From an uncultured Clostridium sp. (GTDB lineage Bacteria > Bacillota > Clostridia > Lachnospirales > Lachnospiraceae), in assembly GCA_945915475.1 (NCBI GenBank), contig CAMEFI010000002.1, positions 95,325 through 159,324 on the forward strand: 64,000 nt of DNA. The letters run 5' to 3'. The position numbers and the translations under genes are program-made. This document shows positions 6,646 to 15,695 of this stretch, piece after piece. The notes under the pieces are model-generated. The model worked only from the letters and a program-made list of their open reading frames with translations, searched no databases and was not told where the DNA came from. Each line of letters opens with the position of its first letter. Position 1 is the first letter of the stretch.

Positions 6646-8604
6646 ATGGCAAAGAAACCGTATTACATTACCACAGCCATCGCCTATACATCAGGCAAGC
6701 CGCATATTGGCAATACTTATGAGATTGTACTTGCAGACAGTATTGCAAGATACAAGAGATTTGTGGGTTACGATGTTCGTTTCCAGACAGGAACCGACGA
6801 GCATGGACAGAAGATTGAAGAGAAAGCAAAGGAAGCGGGCGTAACACCGAAGGAATTTGTGGATCAGACAGCAGCAGAGATCAAGCGTATCTGGGATTTG
6901 ATGAACACTTCTTACGACAAGTTTATCCGTACCACGGATGAGGATCATGAGAGACAGGTTCAGAAGATATTTAAGAAGTTATATGATAAAGGAGATATCT
7001 ACAAAGGAGAGTATGAAGGACTATACTGTACACCATGTGAATCCTTTTTTACAGAGTCACAGCTTGTAGATGGTAAATGTCCGGATTGTGGAAGAGAGGT
7101 TCAGCCGGCAAAGGAGGAAGCATATTTCTTTAAGATGAGCAAATATCAGGGGAAACTGATTGATTATATCAATTCTCATCCGGATTTCATCCAGCCGGAG
7201 TCACGTAAGAATGAGATGATGAATAACTTCTTATTACCAGGGCTTCAGGATCTTTGTGTATCCCGTACTTCCTTTAAATGGGGAATTCCGGTAGACTTTG
7301 ATCCAAAACATGTGGTATATGTATGGATTGATGCGCTTACCAACTATATCACCGGTCTGGGATATGATTTGGATGGTCACAGTGATAAGATGTTTGACAA
7401 ATACTGGCCATGTGATCTCCATTTGATCGGTAAGGATATCCTTCGTTTTCATACCATTTACTGGCCGATTATGCTGATGGCACTGGATTTACCGTTGCCA
7501 AAGCAGGTGTTTGGACATCCTTGGTTGATTCAGAGCGATGGCAAGATGAGCAAATCCAAAGGAAATGTAATCTACGCGGATGATCTGGTGGAATTGTTTG
7601 GTGTGGATGCAGTGCGTTATTTTGTATTGCATGAGATGCCGTTTGAAAATGATGGTGTCATTTCCTGGGAGTTAATGGTGGAGCGTCTGAATTCGGATCT
7701 CGCCAATACATTAGGCAATCTGGTGAATCGTACCATTTCTATGTCCAATAAGTACTTCAATGGAGAGGTTTGCAATAAGAAGGTAGCAGAACCGGTGGAT
7801 AAGGAGCTGATTGACTATGCGTTAGACACCAGAATCCGTGTGTCTAATGCTATGGATAAGCTGCGTGTGGCAGATGCCATGACAGAGATATTCAACCTCT
7901 TTAAGAGATGTAATAAGTATATTGATGAGACAATGCCATGGGCACTGGCAAAGGAAGAAGACAAGAAAGACCGTCTGGCAACGGTACTTTATAATCTGGT
8001 TGAGAGCATTGTAATTGGAGCGACGTTGCTTGAGCCATATATGCCGGAGACATCAGAAAAGATATTAGCACAGTTAAATGCATCAAAGAGAAAAGTAAAT
8101 GATCTGGTAAGATTCGGCGGCTATAAGTCCGGAACAAAGGTAACAGATAAGCCGGAAATCTTATTTGCAAGACTGGATATAGATGAGGTAATGGAGAAAG
8201 TTGCAGCTATGCAGCCGGAGCCGGAACCAGAACCGGTGGTGGATGATAATCCGGGAATCGATCTTGCGGAGAAGAAACCGGAGATTACCATCGACGACTT
8301 TGATAAGATTCAGCTTCAGGTGGGCGAAGTCATTGCCTGTGAAGAGGTTCCAAAGTCTAAGAAATTGCTTTGTTCCAAAGTTAAGATTGGAAGCGAAGTA
8401 AGACAGATCGTATCCGGAATTAAGAATCAGTTCTCACCAGAGGATATGGTGGGCAAGAAGGTTGTGGTGGTGACCAACTTAAAACCAGCCAAGTTAGCCG
8501 GAGTGGAATCCCAGGGTATGATACTCTGCGCAGAGGATGCAGAGGGCAAGTTAGCACTTGTGACAGCGGGAGAAGATATGCCACATGGTGCGGAGATTCG
8601 ATAA
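6646..8604 (+). CDS. metG: methionyl-tRNA synthetase
   Basis: 652 aa; charges tRNA-Met. Class I signature HIGH-like 'SGKPHIGNTY' at residues ~17-26, zinc knuckle 'CTPCESFF...CPDCGRE' around 125-150 (CxxC pairs), KMSKS motif 'DGKMSKSKGNV' at ~300, anticodon-binding helical domain, a Pro/Glu linker ('PEPEPEPVVDD') and a C-terminal tRNA-binding OB domain ('DFDKIQLQVGEVIACEEVP'). Length is normal for the two-domain bacterial form. RBS AGGAGGG upstream. Regulated by the T-box leader; a hairpin terminator follows directly. Confidence 0.98.
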   Translation: MAKKPYYITTAIAYTSGKPHIGNTYEIVLADSIARYKRFVGYDVRFQTGTDEHGQKIEEKAKEAGVTPKEFVDQTAAEIKRIWDLMNTSYDKFIRTTDEDHERQVQKIFKKLYDKGDIYKGEYEGLYCTPCESFFTESQLVDGKCPDCGREVQPAKEEAYFFKMSKYQGKLIDYINSHPDFIQPESRKNEMMNNFLLPGLQDLCVSRTSFKWGIPVDFDPKHVVYVWIDALTNYITGLGYDLDGHSDKMFDKYWPCDLHLIGKDILRFHTIYWPIMLMALDLPLPKQVFGHPWLIQSDGKMSKSKGNVIYADDLVELFGVDAVRYFVLHEMPFENDGVISWELMVERLNSDLANTLGNLVNRTISMSNKYFNGEVCNKKVAEPVDKELIDYALDTRIRVSNAMDKLRVADAMTEIFNLFKRCNKYIDETMPWALAKEEDKKDRLATVLYNLVESIVIGATLLEPYMPETSEKILAQLNASKRKVNDLVRFGGYKSGTKVTDKPEILFARLDIDEVMEKVAAMQPEPEPEPVVDDNPGIDLAEKKPEITIDDFDKIQLQVGEVIACEEVPKSKKLLCSKVKIGSEVRQIVSGIKNQFSPEDMVGKKVVVVTNLKPAKLAGVESQGMILCAEDAEGKLALVTAGEDMPHGAEIR

Positions 8605-8626
8605 GATAGGCGATTGATCGTATGAA

Positions 8627-8672
8627 TACACCCCGATATAGCAAATAGTTGTTATATTGGGGTTATTTTTTA
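8627..8672 (+). terminator. terminator after metG
   Basis: ACCCCgATATA...TATATtGGGGT stem followed by TATTTTTTAT. Confidence 0.8.
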
Positions 8673-8800
8673 TCTGTATAATTTACACAAGACAAATTGC
8701 AAGGTATAATAAGTATTATTGATGAAGGAAAGGTTCGAAGCAGGAGAACTTCTGGCATAAAGTCATGGATGAACAATAAGAGAAGATGAGGGGGTATACT

Positions 8801-9892
8801 ATGAAAAGATTTCTGTACGGCATATGGATTATGTTGCTATGCGTAGTGTTGTGTGGCGTTCAACCGGTTGAAGCCAAGACAAAGTTGAACAAGACGAAGA
8901 TTACCATACCGGTAGACCAGAGGATTACATTGAAAGTCAAAGGAAGCAGGAAGAAGGCAAAGTGGTCAAGCAGCAACCGGAAGGTTGTGACAGTCAATCA
9001 GAAAGGCCGGGTACGGGCGAAAAGAGCAGGCAATGCAACGGTAACCGCAAAGATTGGGAAGAAGAAATACCGCTGTAAGATTCATGTGATAAGTATTATA
9101 ATTCCAACGGATGGGGAACTCATAGAAAAGACCACGGTGGCAAGCACCGAGAATGCAACGGAAGGGAATACGGAGAAGACCACGGAGGTTAGTGCGGAGC
9201 AAAAGACCGAGAAGACAACCGAGGCACTTTCCGGGAAGACAGATTCGCCAAGCGAAGATACAAAGAAACAGGATGCCGGAGAGTATTCCTTAGATCAGGT
9301 ACATACCGGGGAAGGAACTTACTATGACCGGGAATCTGGTGGGGCTGCCAATATTGATTACATGGAAGATACCTATTATACGGCGGCAATGAACAACGAA
9401 GATTACATGAATGGGTTAGCAGGCGCTTATATTGAGATTACCGATAAGGATGGGGACAAGCTAAATGTTGTCATAACCGATCGTTTGCCGGAAGGCAAGA
9501 AGGGCGACATAGATTTGACGGAAAAATCATTTTCGCAGATCGAACCACTTGTAACCGGGAGAATGGACATTACGTGGAAGATCATTCCGTTGCCAACGAC
9601 CGAACCGATTCAGTATGTATTCAAGCCAACGAGTTCACAGTATTGGGCGGAGGTACAGGTAAGAAATCACCGCTACCCGATCAAGAAGTTAGAATATCTT
9701 GATACTGCTACGAATTCCTATGTGGAATTGCCAAGGCAGGAATATAATTATTTCACAGCAGCTTCCGGAATGGGAGAGGCACCTTATACCTTCCGGGTAA
9801 CAGATTTTTATGGACATGTTCTGGTGGATACGGGAATCTCCATGAATGCGACAGAGACACCGGTAAATGGAGCTGCGAATTTTCCGTATTAG
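8801..9892 (+). CDS. secreted bacterial expansin-like protein with BIG2 domain
   Basis: 363 aa from the ATG at 8801, chosen because GAGGGGG lies 8 nt before it (an in-frame ATG at 8786 overlaps that RBS). A signal peptide ends near 'VQPVEA-KT'. Residues ~28-105 form a bacterial Ig-like (BIG2) domain ('KWSSSNRKVVTVNQKGRVRA'). A Thr/Glu-rich linker ('EKTTE' repeats) follows. The C-terminal ~210 residues match two-domain bacterial expansins: a double-psi barrel with 'GTYYDRESGGAAN', 'YYTAAMNNEDY', 'TDRLPEGKKGDIDLTEKSF' (catalytic-site Asp in TD/DL as in plant and Bacillus expansins), then a CBM63-like module with 'SSQYWAEVQVRNHRYPIKK' and 'YNYFTAASGMG'. Expansins loosen cellulose-hemicellulose contacts without hydrolysis; this fits with the GH9 cellulase at 40.2 kb. 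Confidence 0.85.
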   Translation: MKRFLYGIWIMLLCVVLCGVQPVEAKTKLNKTKITIPVDQRITLKVKGSRKKAKWSSSNRKVVTVNQKGRVRAKRAGNATVTAKIGKKKYRCKIHVISIIIPTDGELIEKTTVASTENATEGNTEKTTEVSAEQKTEKTTEALSGKTDSPSEDTKKQDAGEYSLDQVHTGEGTYYDRESGGAANIDYMEDTYYTAAMNNEDYMNGLAGAYIEITDKDGDKLNVVITDRLPEGKKGDIDLTEKSFSQIEPLVTGRMDITWKIIPLPTTEPIQYVFKPTSSQYWAEVQVRNHRYPIKKLEYLDTATNSYVELPRQEYNYFTAASGMGEAPYTFRVTDFYGHVLVDTGISMNATETPVNGAANFPY

Positions 9893-9966
9893 ATTTTGAT
9901 AACATGCAGCTGCTATCAGATGGATAAAAATAAGGAAAAGGGATGAACTTATATGGAGGATGCAGG

Positions 9967-11193
9967 ATGAAAAATCAGATACGAAGAATCATTATGTTAC
10001 TTATATGCCTGTGTCTGTGGGGGTGCGGAAATGCTACAGAAGGTCAGACAACAGACGCATTTATTGTCGAAACTGAAAATGGCCAGGAGAATTCGGTTGC
10101 AGAGGATTATTCTATAGGGGATATAGGAATAGATGAGTCTGGTCCGGTAAAACGGGGAGACACCCTGGAGGTTCATTACATAGATGTGGGACAGGGGGAC
10201 GGTATTCTGATTCGGCAGGGAGACGCAGCCATGTTGATTGATGCAGGGAATAATAACAAAGGAACTGCCGTATGGTCGTATCTGTTAAGTCAGAAGATTG
10301 AGAAACTGAACTATGCCATTGGAACCCATCCTGACGCAGATCATATTGGCGGTATGGATGTTGTACTTTACAAGATGGATTGTGATGCGGTGTTCCTTCC
10401 GGCTTGTGACAATGAGACGAAGACTTACGAGGAATTGATACAGACCATTGGACAAAGAAGCATGAAGGTGACGGTTCCGAAGAAAGGGGAAACCTATTCC
10501 CTTGGAAGTGCACAGTTTCAGATTCTCACGGATACGGATAAGAATTATGGAGACAATACCAATGATTATTCCATTACATTGCGTATCGTATTTGGTGATA
10601 CATCTTTCCTGTTTACCGGAGATGCGGAAGAAGTTGCAGAACAGGATATGCTTGCAAGTGGTTTGACGTTGCAGTCTGATGTGTACAAAGCAGCTCATCA
10701 TGGGGCAGATACTGCTAACACGGAGGCGTTTTTAACTGCGGTTAACCCGACTTATTGTGTGATTAGTTGTGGGGAAGATAACAGTTATGGGCATCCGCGA
10801 GCTGGTGTACTGAATCAGCTTCGGGCAATGGGTGTGAAGGTATTCCGGACAGATGAGCAGGGAACCATTGTTGCAACTTCGGATGGAGAACATATTACAT
10901 GGAATACAAGTCCTTCCGAAAGCTGGAAAGCCGGGGAGCCAATAGGAAGTGATGCCGCAGGAGACGATAAAACTGATACGGACAAGACAGATGTTGTGAC
11001 GAAGGCGCCTGCTGATGAAGCTAAAACCAATGCAGCGGGAAGTTATATTCTCAACACCAATACAAAGAAATTTCATCGTCCTACCTGTTCTAGTGTCAAA
11101 CGGATGTCGGATTCTAATAAGATTAAGTCAAATGCATCCAGAGAAGAATTGATGCAGGAAGGATATGAACCATGCAAGAATTGTAATCCGTAA
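9967..11193 (+). CDS. lipoprotein with ComEC/Rec2-type metallo-beta-lactamase domain and Cys-rich tail
   Basis: 408 aa from ATG 9967 (GGAGGA 6 nt upstream; an alternative ATG at 9943 would hide the signal sequence). A lipobox 'CLWGC' marks a lipoprotein. The body is the MBL domain found at the C-terminus of ComEC: 'HYIDVGQGDGILIRQG', the metal motif 'GTHPDADHIGG', 'SFLFTGDAE', and 'AAHHGADTANTEAFL'. The last ~45 residues ('KKFHRPTCSSVKRM' ... 'GYEPCKNC') are the small Ada-like zinc-binding tail often found on extracellular nucleases and such MBL proteins. A role in surface DNA processing or degradation is likely for the family but not proven. It lies 74 bp after the expansin gene on the same strand. 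Confidence 0.85.
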   Translation: MKNQIRRIIMLLICLCLWGCGNATEGQTTDAFIVETENGQENSVAEDYSIGDIGIDESGPVKRGDTLEVHYIDVGQGDGILIRQGDAAMLIDAGNNNKGTAVWSYLLSQKIEKLNYAIGTHPDADHIGGMDVVLYKMDCDAVFLPACDNETKTYEELIQTIGQRSMKVTVPKKGETYSLGSAQFQILTDTDKNYGDNTNDYSITLRIVFGDTSFLFTGDAEEVAEQDMLASGLTLQSDVYKAAHHGADTANTEAFLTAVNPTYCVISCGEDNSYGHPRAGVLNQLRAMGVKVFRTDEQGTIVATSDGEHITWNTSPSESWKAGEPIGSDAAGDDKTDTDKTDVVTKAPADEAKTNAAGSYILNTNTKKFHRPTCSSVKRMSDSNKIKSNASREELMQEGYEPCKNCNP

Positions 11194-11212
11194 AAAGACT
11201 GTATTTGTAAGG

Positions 11213-11241
11213 TTGACATAGCCATCTTAAGAAAGTAAAAT
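11213..11241 (+). promoter_or_regulatory. promoter of ddh
   Basis: TTGACA, 17-bp spacer, TAAAAT, about 120 bp before the GTG start. Confidence 0.7.
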
Positions 11242-11361
11242 ATTTACGTTATAAGGCTAAGATATATAAGCGATTGACTGGAAGAATGTGCGAAAAGAAT
11301 GTTATTAACGGGCAGAACTTAATAATGAATAGTTGCAAATAAAAATATAGGAGGACTTAGT

Positions 11362-12342
11362 GTGAGAATTGGTATTTTAGGATATGGTAATTTGGGGCGT
11401 GGTGTAGAGTGTGCAATTAAGCAGAATCCGGATATGGAATTGGTAGCGGTATTTACAAGACGTGCGCCAGAGAGTGTTTCCATTTTGACAAAGAGTGCTA
11501 AGGTATGTTCCATTGATGATGTGGAACAATGGAAAGATAAGATAGATGTGATGATTCTTTGTGGTGGTAGTGCAATGGATTTGCCGGAGCAGACTCCCAA
11601 ATATGCAAAGATGTTTAATGTGGTAGACAGTTTTGATACCCATGCAAGAATTCCGGAGCATTTTGATAAGGTAGATGCGGCAGCAAAAGAGAGTGGTCAT
11701 GTGGGAATCATTTCTGTTGGCTGGGATCCAGGTATGTTCTCAATGAATCGTCTGTATGCAAACTGTATTCTGCCGGAAGGGAAAGATTATACATTCTGGG
11801 GTAAGGGTGTCAGCCAGGGACATTCGGATGCGATCCGTCGAGTAGAGGGTGTCAAGGATGGCAAGCAGTACACGATTCCAGTGGAATCTGCATTAGAGGC
11901 AGTCAGAAATGGAGAGAATCCGGAATTGACCACCCGACAGAAGCATACGAGAGAGTGCTTTGTTGTTCTTGAAGAGGGTGCGGATGCAGCCAAAGTAGAA
12001 GAAACCATTAAGACAATGCCGAACTATTTTGCAGATTATGACACAACCGTACATTTTATCAGTGAAGAAGAGCTGAAGGCAAATCACAGTGGAATTCCGC
12101 ATGGTGGATTTGTGATCCGTTCCGGTAAGACGGGATGGGAGCAGGAGAATAATCATGTGATCGAGTATAGCTTGAAGTTAGATTCGAATCCGGAATTCAC
12201 AGCCTGCGTCATAGCGGCTTACGCAAGAGCAGCCTATAAACTGTCCCAGGAAGGGCAGACCGGATGTAAGACGGTATTTGATATTGCACCTGCTTATCTT
12301 AGCGCGAAGGATGGAGCAGAGCTTCGGAAGAATCTGCTGTAG
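11362..12342 (+). CDS. ddh: meso-diaminopimelate D-dehydrogenase
   Basis: 326 aa. NADPH-dependent conversion between tetrahydrodipicolinate and meso-DAP, the one-step branch of lysine and peptidoglycan precursor synthesis. Rossmann start 'MRIGILGYGNLGRGVE', then 'FTRRAPESV' (NADP+ phosphate contact), 'GGSAMDLPEQTPKYA', 'VVDSFDTHARIPEHF', 'GWDPGMFSMNR' and 'WGKGVSQGHSDAIRR', all typical of Ddh. Length matches the family (~325). GTG start is set by AGGAGGA about 7 nt upstream. Stand-alone transcript with its own promoter and a terminator at 12371. Confidence 0.96.
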   Translation: MRIGILGYGNLGRGVECAIKQNPDMELVAVFTRRAPESVSILTKSAKVCSIDDVEQWKDKIDVMILCGGSAMDLPEQTPKYAKMFNVVDSFDTHARIPEHFDKVDAAAKESGHVGIISVGWDPGMFSMNRLYANCILPEGKDYTFWGKGVSQGHSDAIRRVEGVKDGKQYTIPVESALEAVRNGENPELTTRQKHTRECFVVLEEGADAAKVEETIKTMPNYFADYDTTVHFISEEELKANHSGIPHGGFVIRSGKTGWEQENNHVIEYSLKLDSNPEFTACVIAAYARAAYKLSQEGQTGCKTVFDIAPAYLSAKDGAELRKNLL

Positions 12343-12370
12343 TGGAAATGGAGTAAGCAGGATATATAGG

Positions 12371-12402
12371 ATCGAGTAGGAGTTTTCCTGCTCGATTTTT
12401 TT
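12371..12402 (+). terminator. terminator after ddh
   Basis: ATCGAGTAGGA-GTTT-TCCTGCTCGAT followed by TTTTTTA. Confidence 0.85.
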
Positions 12403-12508
12403 ACGCATTATACAAAACGATGTAAAAAATAACATGGATTCCTATGAAAAAATGTAAAATAATACACTAAAACACACGAAAGAGGGTATTCAATCTCCCA
12501 CATTTATA

Positions 12509-12561
12509 CTATTAGCCAAAAATGAAAAAATATTGAATTTGGCTAATAGAAACAGTATAAT
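12509..12561 (+). promoter_or_regulatory. promoter with overlapping 12-bp inverted repeat
   Basis: CTATTAGCCAAA (12509-12520) and TTTGGCTAATAG (12538-12549) are perfect inverted arms, 17 nt apart. The right arm overlaps the -35 (TTGAAT, 12533-12538) and spacer of a promoter with TATAAT at 12556-12561. Looks like an operator for the downstream ATPase gene. Confidence 0.65.
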
Positions 12562-12593
12562 AAGTACATACTGTTAGTGAAAGGATGATGCAG

Positions 12594-13787
12594 ATGAAGC
12601 TGATAGAGCGTAGACAGTATTTAGATAAGTTAATCAATGTACTTGGGACTCCGGATATCAAGGTCATTACCGGGGTAAGACGAAGCGGAAAGTCAAAGCT
12701 GCTAGAAGCATTTAGAGCATATATTGAATCGGAGAACTCGGATTGCAATATCATACAGATAAATTTTAACTTGACGGATTTTGATGATTTACTAACCTAT
12801 CGTGCATTATATGATTATGTAAATGCACATTATGTTGCAGGAAAAGAGAATTTTGTCTTTATTGACGAAGTGCAAATGTGCGAAGATTTTGAGAAAGCAG
12901 TCAATGGACTTCATGCCAGCGAGAAGTATGATATATATATTACCGGTTCTAATGCTTTTTTATTAAGTTCGGATTTGGCTACGTTATTTACAGGGCGTAC
13001 TTTTGAAATCAAAGTATATCCGTTTTCCTTTCGTGAATATATGGAGTACTTTGGCTTGAAAGACCGCTACGAAGCTTTGGATAAGTATGTGCTGGAGGGT
13101 GGAATGTCTGGTTCCTATCTTTATAAAGATCAGGAAGCAAAGTATGATTATATAGCTGATGTGTTTGATACACTGATAGTGCGTGATATACGTAAAAAAT
13201 ACAAGATAAGAAATACGCAGCTTATGGACAGAATTGTGTATTTTCTTATGGATAATGTGTCGAATCTTTCGTCTGCGCGTAACATTACCAATACGCTGGG
13301 AAGCATGCAGGAGAAGATACACCATACGACAGTTGGTAATTATATGCAATATTTGTGCAATGCATTCGCATTCTACAAGGTTAGGAGATATGATATTAAG
13401 GGGAAAAAGTATTTATCGAGCAACGACAAATACTATTTGAGTGACCATACTTTCCGTTATGCAAAGCTTGGAACAAAGAATATGGATTACGGGCGGATAT
13501 TGGAAAATATCGTGGCGGTTGAGTTATTGCGCAGAGGATATGAAGTATATGTGGGTATACTATATAAGAAGGAAATAGATTTTGTCGCAGTGAAGCGCAG
13601 TGAGAAAATCTATATTCAGGTGTCTGATAATATCAGTGATGAGAAGACCTTTGAAAGGGAAGTAGTCCCACTTTTGCATATTAAAGATGCATACCCTAAG
13701 TATGTGGTAGCCAGAACCAGGCATGATGAATACCAGTATGAGGGAATCAAGGTTATTGATATTGCGGATTGGTTGTTGGATAAATAA
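12594..13787 (+). CDS. AAA+/DUF4143-type ATPase
   Basis: 397 aa from ATG 12594; the ATG at 12585 directly abuts the GAAAGG RBS and is too close. Walker A is 'TGVRRSGKSKLL' at ~residues 24-35, Walker B is 'NFVFIDEVQ', followed by 'DIYITGSNAFLLSS' and 'FTGRTFEIKVYPFSFREY', characteristic of the widespread ATPase family with a C-terminal DUF4143 nuclease-like domain ('GRILENIVAVELLRRGYEVYVG...KEIDFVA'). The 'EIDFVA' segment resembles the E-x-D of restriction-like nucleases. These proteins are common, mobile and of unknown function. It is a single gene with an operator-like repeat over its promoter. Confidence 0.88.
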   Translation: MKLIERRQYLDKLINVLGTPDIKVITGVRRSGKSKLLEAFRAYIESENSDCNIIQINFNLTDFDDLLTYRALYDYVNAHYVAGKENFVFIDEVQMCEDFEKAVNGLHASEKYDIYITGSNAFLLSSDLATLFTGRTFEIKVYPFSFREYMEYFGLKDRYEALDKYVLEGGMSGSYLYKDQEAKYDYIADVFDTLIVRDIRKKYKIRNTQLMDRIVYFLMDNVSNLSSARNITNTLGSMQEKIHHTTVGNYMQYLCNAFAFYKVRRYDIKGKKYLSSNDKYYLSDHTFRYAKLGTKNMDYGRILENIVAVELLRRGYEVYVGILYKKEIDFVAVKRSEKIYIQVSDNISDEKTFEREVVPLLHIKDAYPKYVVARTRHDEYQYEGIKVIDIADWLLDK

Positions 13788-14012
13788 TGCCATTAGTGAA
13801 GACGTACAAATGAAAAGTGAGATAGCATGTAACTATGACAAACTGCATTTAATGATGATTCATAATTGGTTATAATGTTGTGTACTCTGGTAATTGCTTC
13901 TTTATTTCCCATGACATCTAAAGTTGCTTTTAGATATAATAGGGAATTCTGGGTCAAAGCATTTTCCTTTCCCATATTTTGTTGCAGAACAGACATTCTG
14001 GAAAAACAATTA

Positions 14013-14426
14013 TCACAACATAATATATGGGAATTGTTTGTCACCATCAGAAATTGCCAGATTCATTTCTCCGGATGCACCTATTTCAACAGGTACACCA
14101 AGTGTTGGTTCAATAAATCTAACTTTTGAATCTGTACCCCATTTTACTGCCATCTGGACAGTTTTGTTAATAAAATATACTTCACAATGAAAAGTACTTA
14201 TACCAGTAATGTTGTTTACTAGTTTTGTTAAAATTGGAATATTCTCGGCATCAAGTTTATATCTGCCGGGACCAAATGTATCAGTTGCTTGTCCGTTTGC
14301 AAAGAAAATTGCTTCTTGACTTTCGTGGACGATTAATTCAGTCATGCTATTAAAGTCTTTATTAGGATATTTCCAGATAAATGTTGAATTATCGCCCTCG
14401 TATTTGATTAATTGTGAGAGTGCCAT
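14013..14426 (-). pseudogene. truncated SPFH (YdjI-like) domain protein
   Basis: 137 aa. The first ~125 residues match the N-terminal part of the SPFH family related to virion-core/YdjI proteins: 'LIVHESQEAIFFANGQA', 'GPGRYKLDAENIPILTK', 'FHCEVYFINKTVQMAVKWG', 'PTLGVPVEIGASGEMNL'. Full family members run to ~350 aa, often with a C-terminal zinc ribbon; here the frame ends a few residues after 'SGEMNLAISDGDKQF' and no continuation of the family is recognisable in the 220 bp beyond. RBS AAAGGAGA upstream is intact. Probably a 3'-deleted gene; it could still make a short protein. Confidence 0.65.
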
Positions 14427-14536
14427 GCATTTATTTCTCCTTTGTCTTTATTGAAATATTTGACAATCTGTATTTATAATTGTCAATTGTTTTGGAAATG
14501 TACCCCCCTCAATGCGCCTAGTGTTATATAGACAAA

Positions 14537-14566
14537 GAAAGAGCCGCTCACACGAGCGGCTCTTTC
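14537..14566. terminator. bidirectional terminator
   Basis: Perfect 13-bp stem GAAAGAGCCGCTC-ACAC-GAGCGGCTCTTTC. It lies just downstream of mscL (-). Confidence 0.85.
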
Positions 14567-14583
14567 TGGAAACTAATAATTTA

Positions 14584-14979
14584 TTATTTACCTAGTTCTG
14601 ACGTACAATGTCCGCATCGGGTTGCTTCGATCGGAATCTCGAATCTACAGTAAGGGCAGATCTTTGTTGTTTTGGCTTTTTCGACCGGCTTCTTACCAAA
14701 GGACATCGCCTTATTGATCGCTTTCATAATACAGAACAGGATAAATGCCATGATTAAGAAATTCACAACGGCACTTAAGAAGTTAGAGGCAAAGCCACCA
14801 ACATCCTGCAGCGAATAACGTGCTCCGGCTGTTAAGAACTTCAGGATCGGATTGATAAAGTTGTCGGTCAATGAGGTTACGATTCCGGAAAATGCACCAC
14901 CAATAATGACACCGACTGCCATATCCATGACATTTCCCTTGAGCGCAAATGCCTTGAATTCTTCAATAAATTTCTTCAT
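14584..14979 (-). CDS. mscL: large-conductance mechanosensitive channel with C-terminal zinc ribbon
   Basis: 131 aa. MscL forms a pentameric tension-gated pore that releases solutes on osmotic downshock. The N-terminal 'FKAFALKGNVMDMAVGVIIG' (amphipathic helix and TM1 pore segment) and a second membrane segment 'FLIMAFILFCIMKAINK' are intact. After the usual cytoplasmic helix the protein carries 'CPYCRFEIPIEATRCGHC', a CxxC...CxxC zinc ribbon not present in E. coli MscL. Hydrophobic loop between TM1 and TM2 is short. It follows the rfb operon on the same strand but is separated by a hairpin (15013-15042). Confidence 0.95.
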   Translation of the reverse strand: MKKFIEEFKAFALKGNVMDMAVGVIIGGAFSGIVTSLTDNFINPILKFLTAGARYSLQDVGGFASNFLSAVVNFLIMAFILFCIMKAINKAMSFGKKPVEKAKTTKICPYCRFEIPIEATRCGHCTSELGK

Positions 14980-15012
14980 ATGTAATGGATTCCTTTCTAT
15001 AATAATTAAAGA

Positions 15013-15042
15013 TAGGGCTGGGATCCTTATATCCCAACCCTA
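15013..15042 (-). terminator. terminator after the rfb operon
   Basis: Minus-strand AGGGTTGGGAT-ATAAGG-ATCCCAGCCCT hairpin, with only a weak T-rich tail (ATCTTTAATTATT). Confidence 0.6.
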
Positions 15043-15071
15043 ATATATGTCGACCAGTTTAATATAAAACT

Positions 15072-15680
15072 TTAGAAGTGGAAAGTATCTTTTAAGCCTA
15101 CCCACAACTGGTCCTTGTCACTTAGGTTAAGTGGACTTCCGTCGGTTAAATGATAGCCCTCGCCAGAAGCAGTTCCTTTGTACTCGCCTTCAAGCTGCGG
15201 CCATTCAATACCGATTTCCGGATCATTCCAGGCAAGACCGCCTTCGTCTCCCGGATGATAGAAGTCTGTACACTTGTAGCAGAATTCCGCAATGTCACTT
15301 AGAACCAGGAAACCATGCGCAAAGCCCTCTGGAATATAGAACTGTTTCTTGTTTTCTTCTGTTAACTCTACTCCAAACCATTTGCCGTAAGTTTCAGAAT
15401 TACTTCTCAGATCCACGGCTACATCAAATACGGAACCTTTCACCACACGGACTAATTTGCCTTGAGGAAATTCTTTTTGAAAATGAAGTCCACGAAGGAC
15501 ACCTTTTGTTGAACAGGACTGGTTGTCCTGTACAAATTCCATTGTTAACCCTTCTTCTGCCATGTCATTCTTGTTATATGTCTCCATAAAATATCCTCTG
15601 GCATCTCCATGAACGGCAGGGGTAATGACACATAAACCCTCAATGCCACCTGCATTTTTCTCGACTTTAATCTGTCCCAT
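15072..15680 (-). CDS. rfbC: dTDP-4-dehydrorhamnose 3,5-epimerase
   Basis: 202 aa. Third step of dTDP-L-rhamnose synthesis. Cupin-fold motifs: 'VHGDARGYFMETY', 'FVQDNQSCSTKGVLRGLHFQ' (catalytic His in LRGLHFQ), 'VDLRSNSETYGKW' and 'IPEGFAHGFLVLSD'. Last gene of the minus-strand order rfbA-rfbB-rfbD-rfbC; 15 bp after rfbD. The rhamnose is probably for cell-wall polysaccharide. Confidence 0.96.
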   Translation of the reverse strand: MGQIKVEKNAGGIEGLCVITPAVHGDARGYFMETYNKNDMAEEGLTMEFVQDNQSCSTKGVLRGLHFQKEFPQGKLVRVVKGSVFDVAVDLRSNSETYGKWFGVELTEENKKQFYIPEGFAHGFLVLSDIAEFCYKCTDFYHPGDEGGLAWNDPEIGIEWPQLEGEYKGTASGEGYHLTDGSPLNLSDKDQLWVGLKDTFHF

Positions 15681-15695
15681 GATACATGTACTCCT

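Noticed and set aside
10112..10701. Two long minus-strand frames in the MBL lipoprotein gene
   Set aside because: Shadows; the plus strand has lipobox and full MBL motifs.
13793..14047. Minus-strand frame after the truncated SPFH gene
   Set aside because: No RBS and no similarity to the missing SPFH half; probably decayed DNA.
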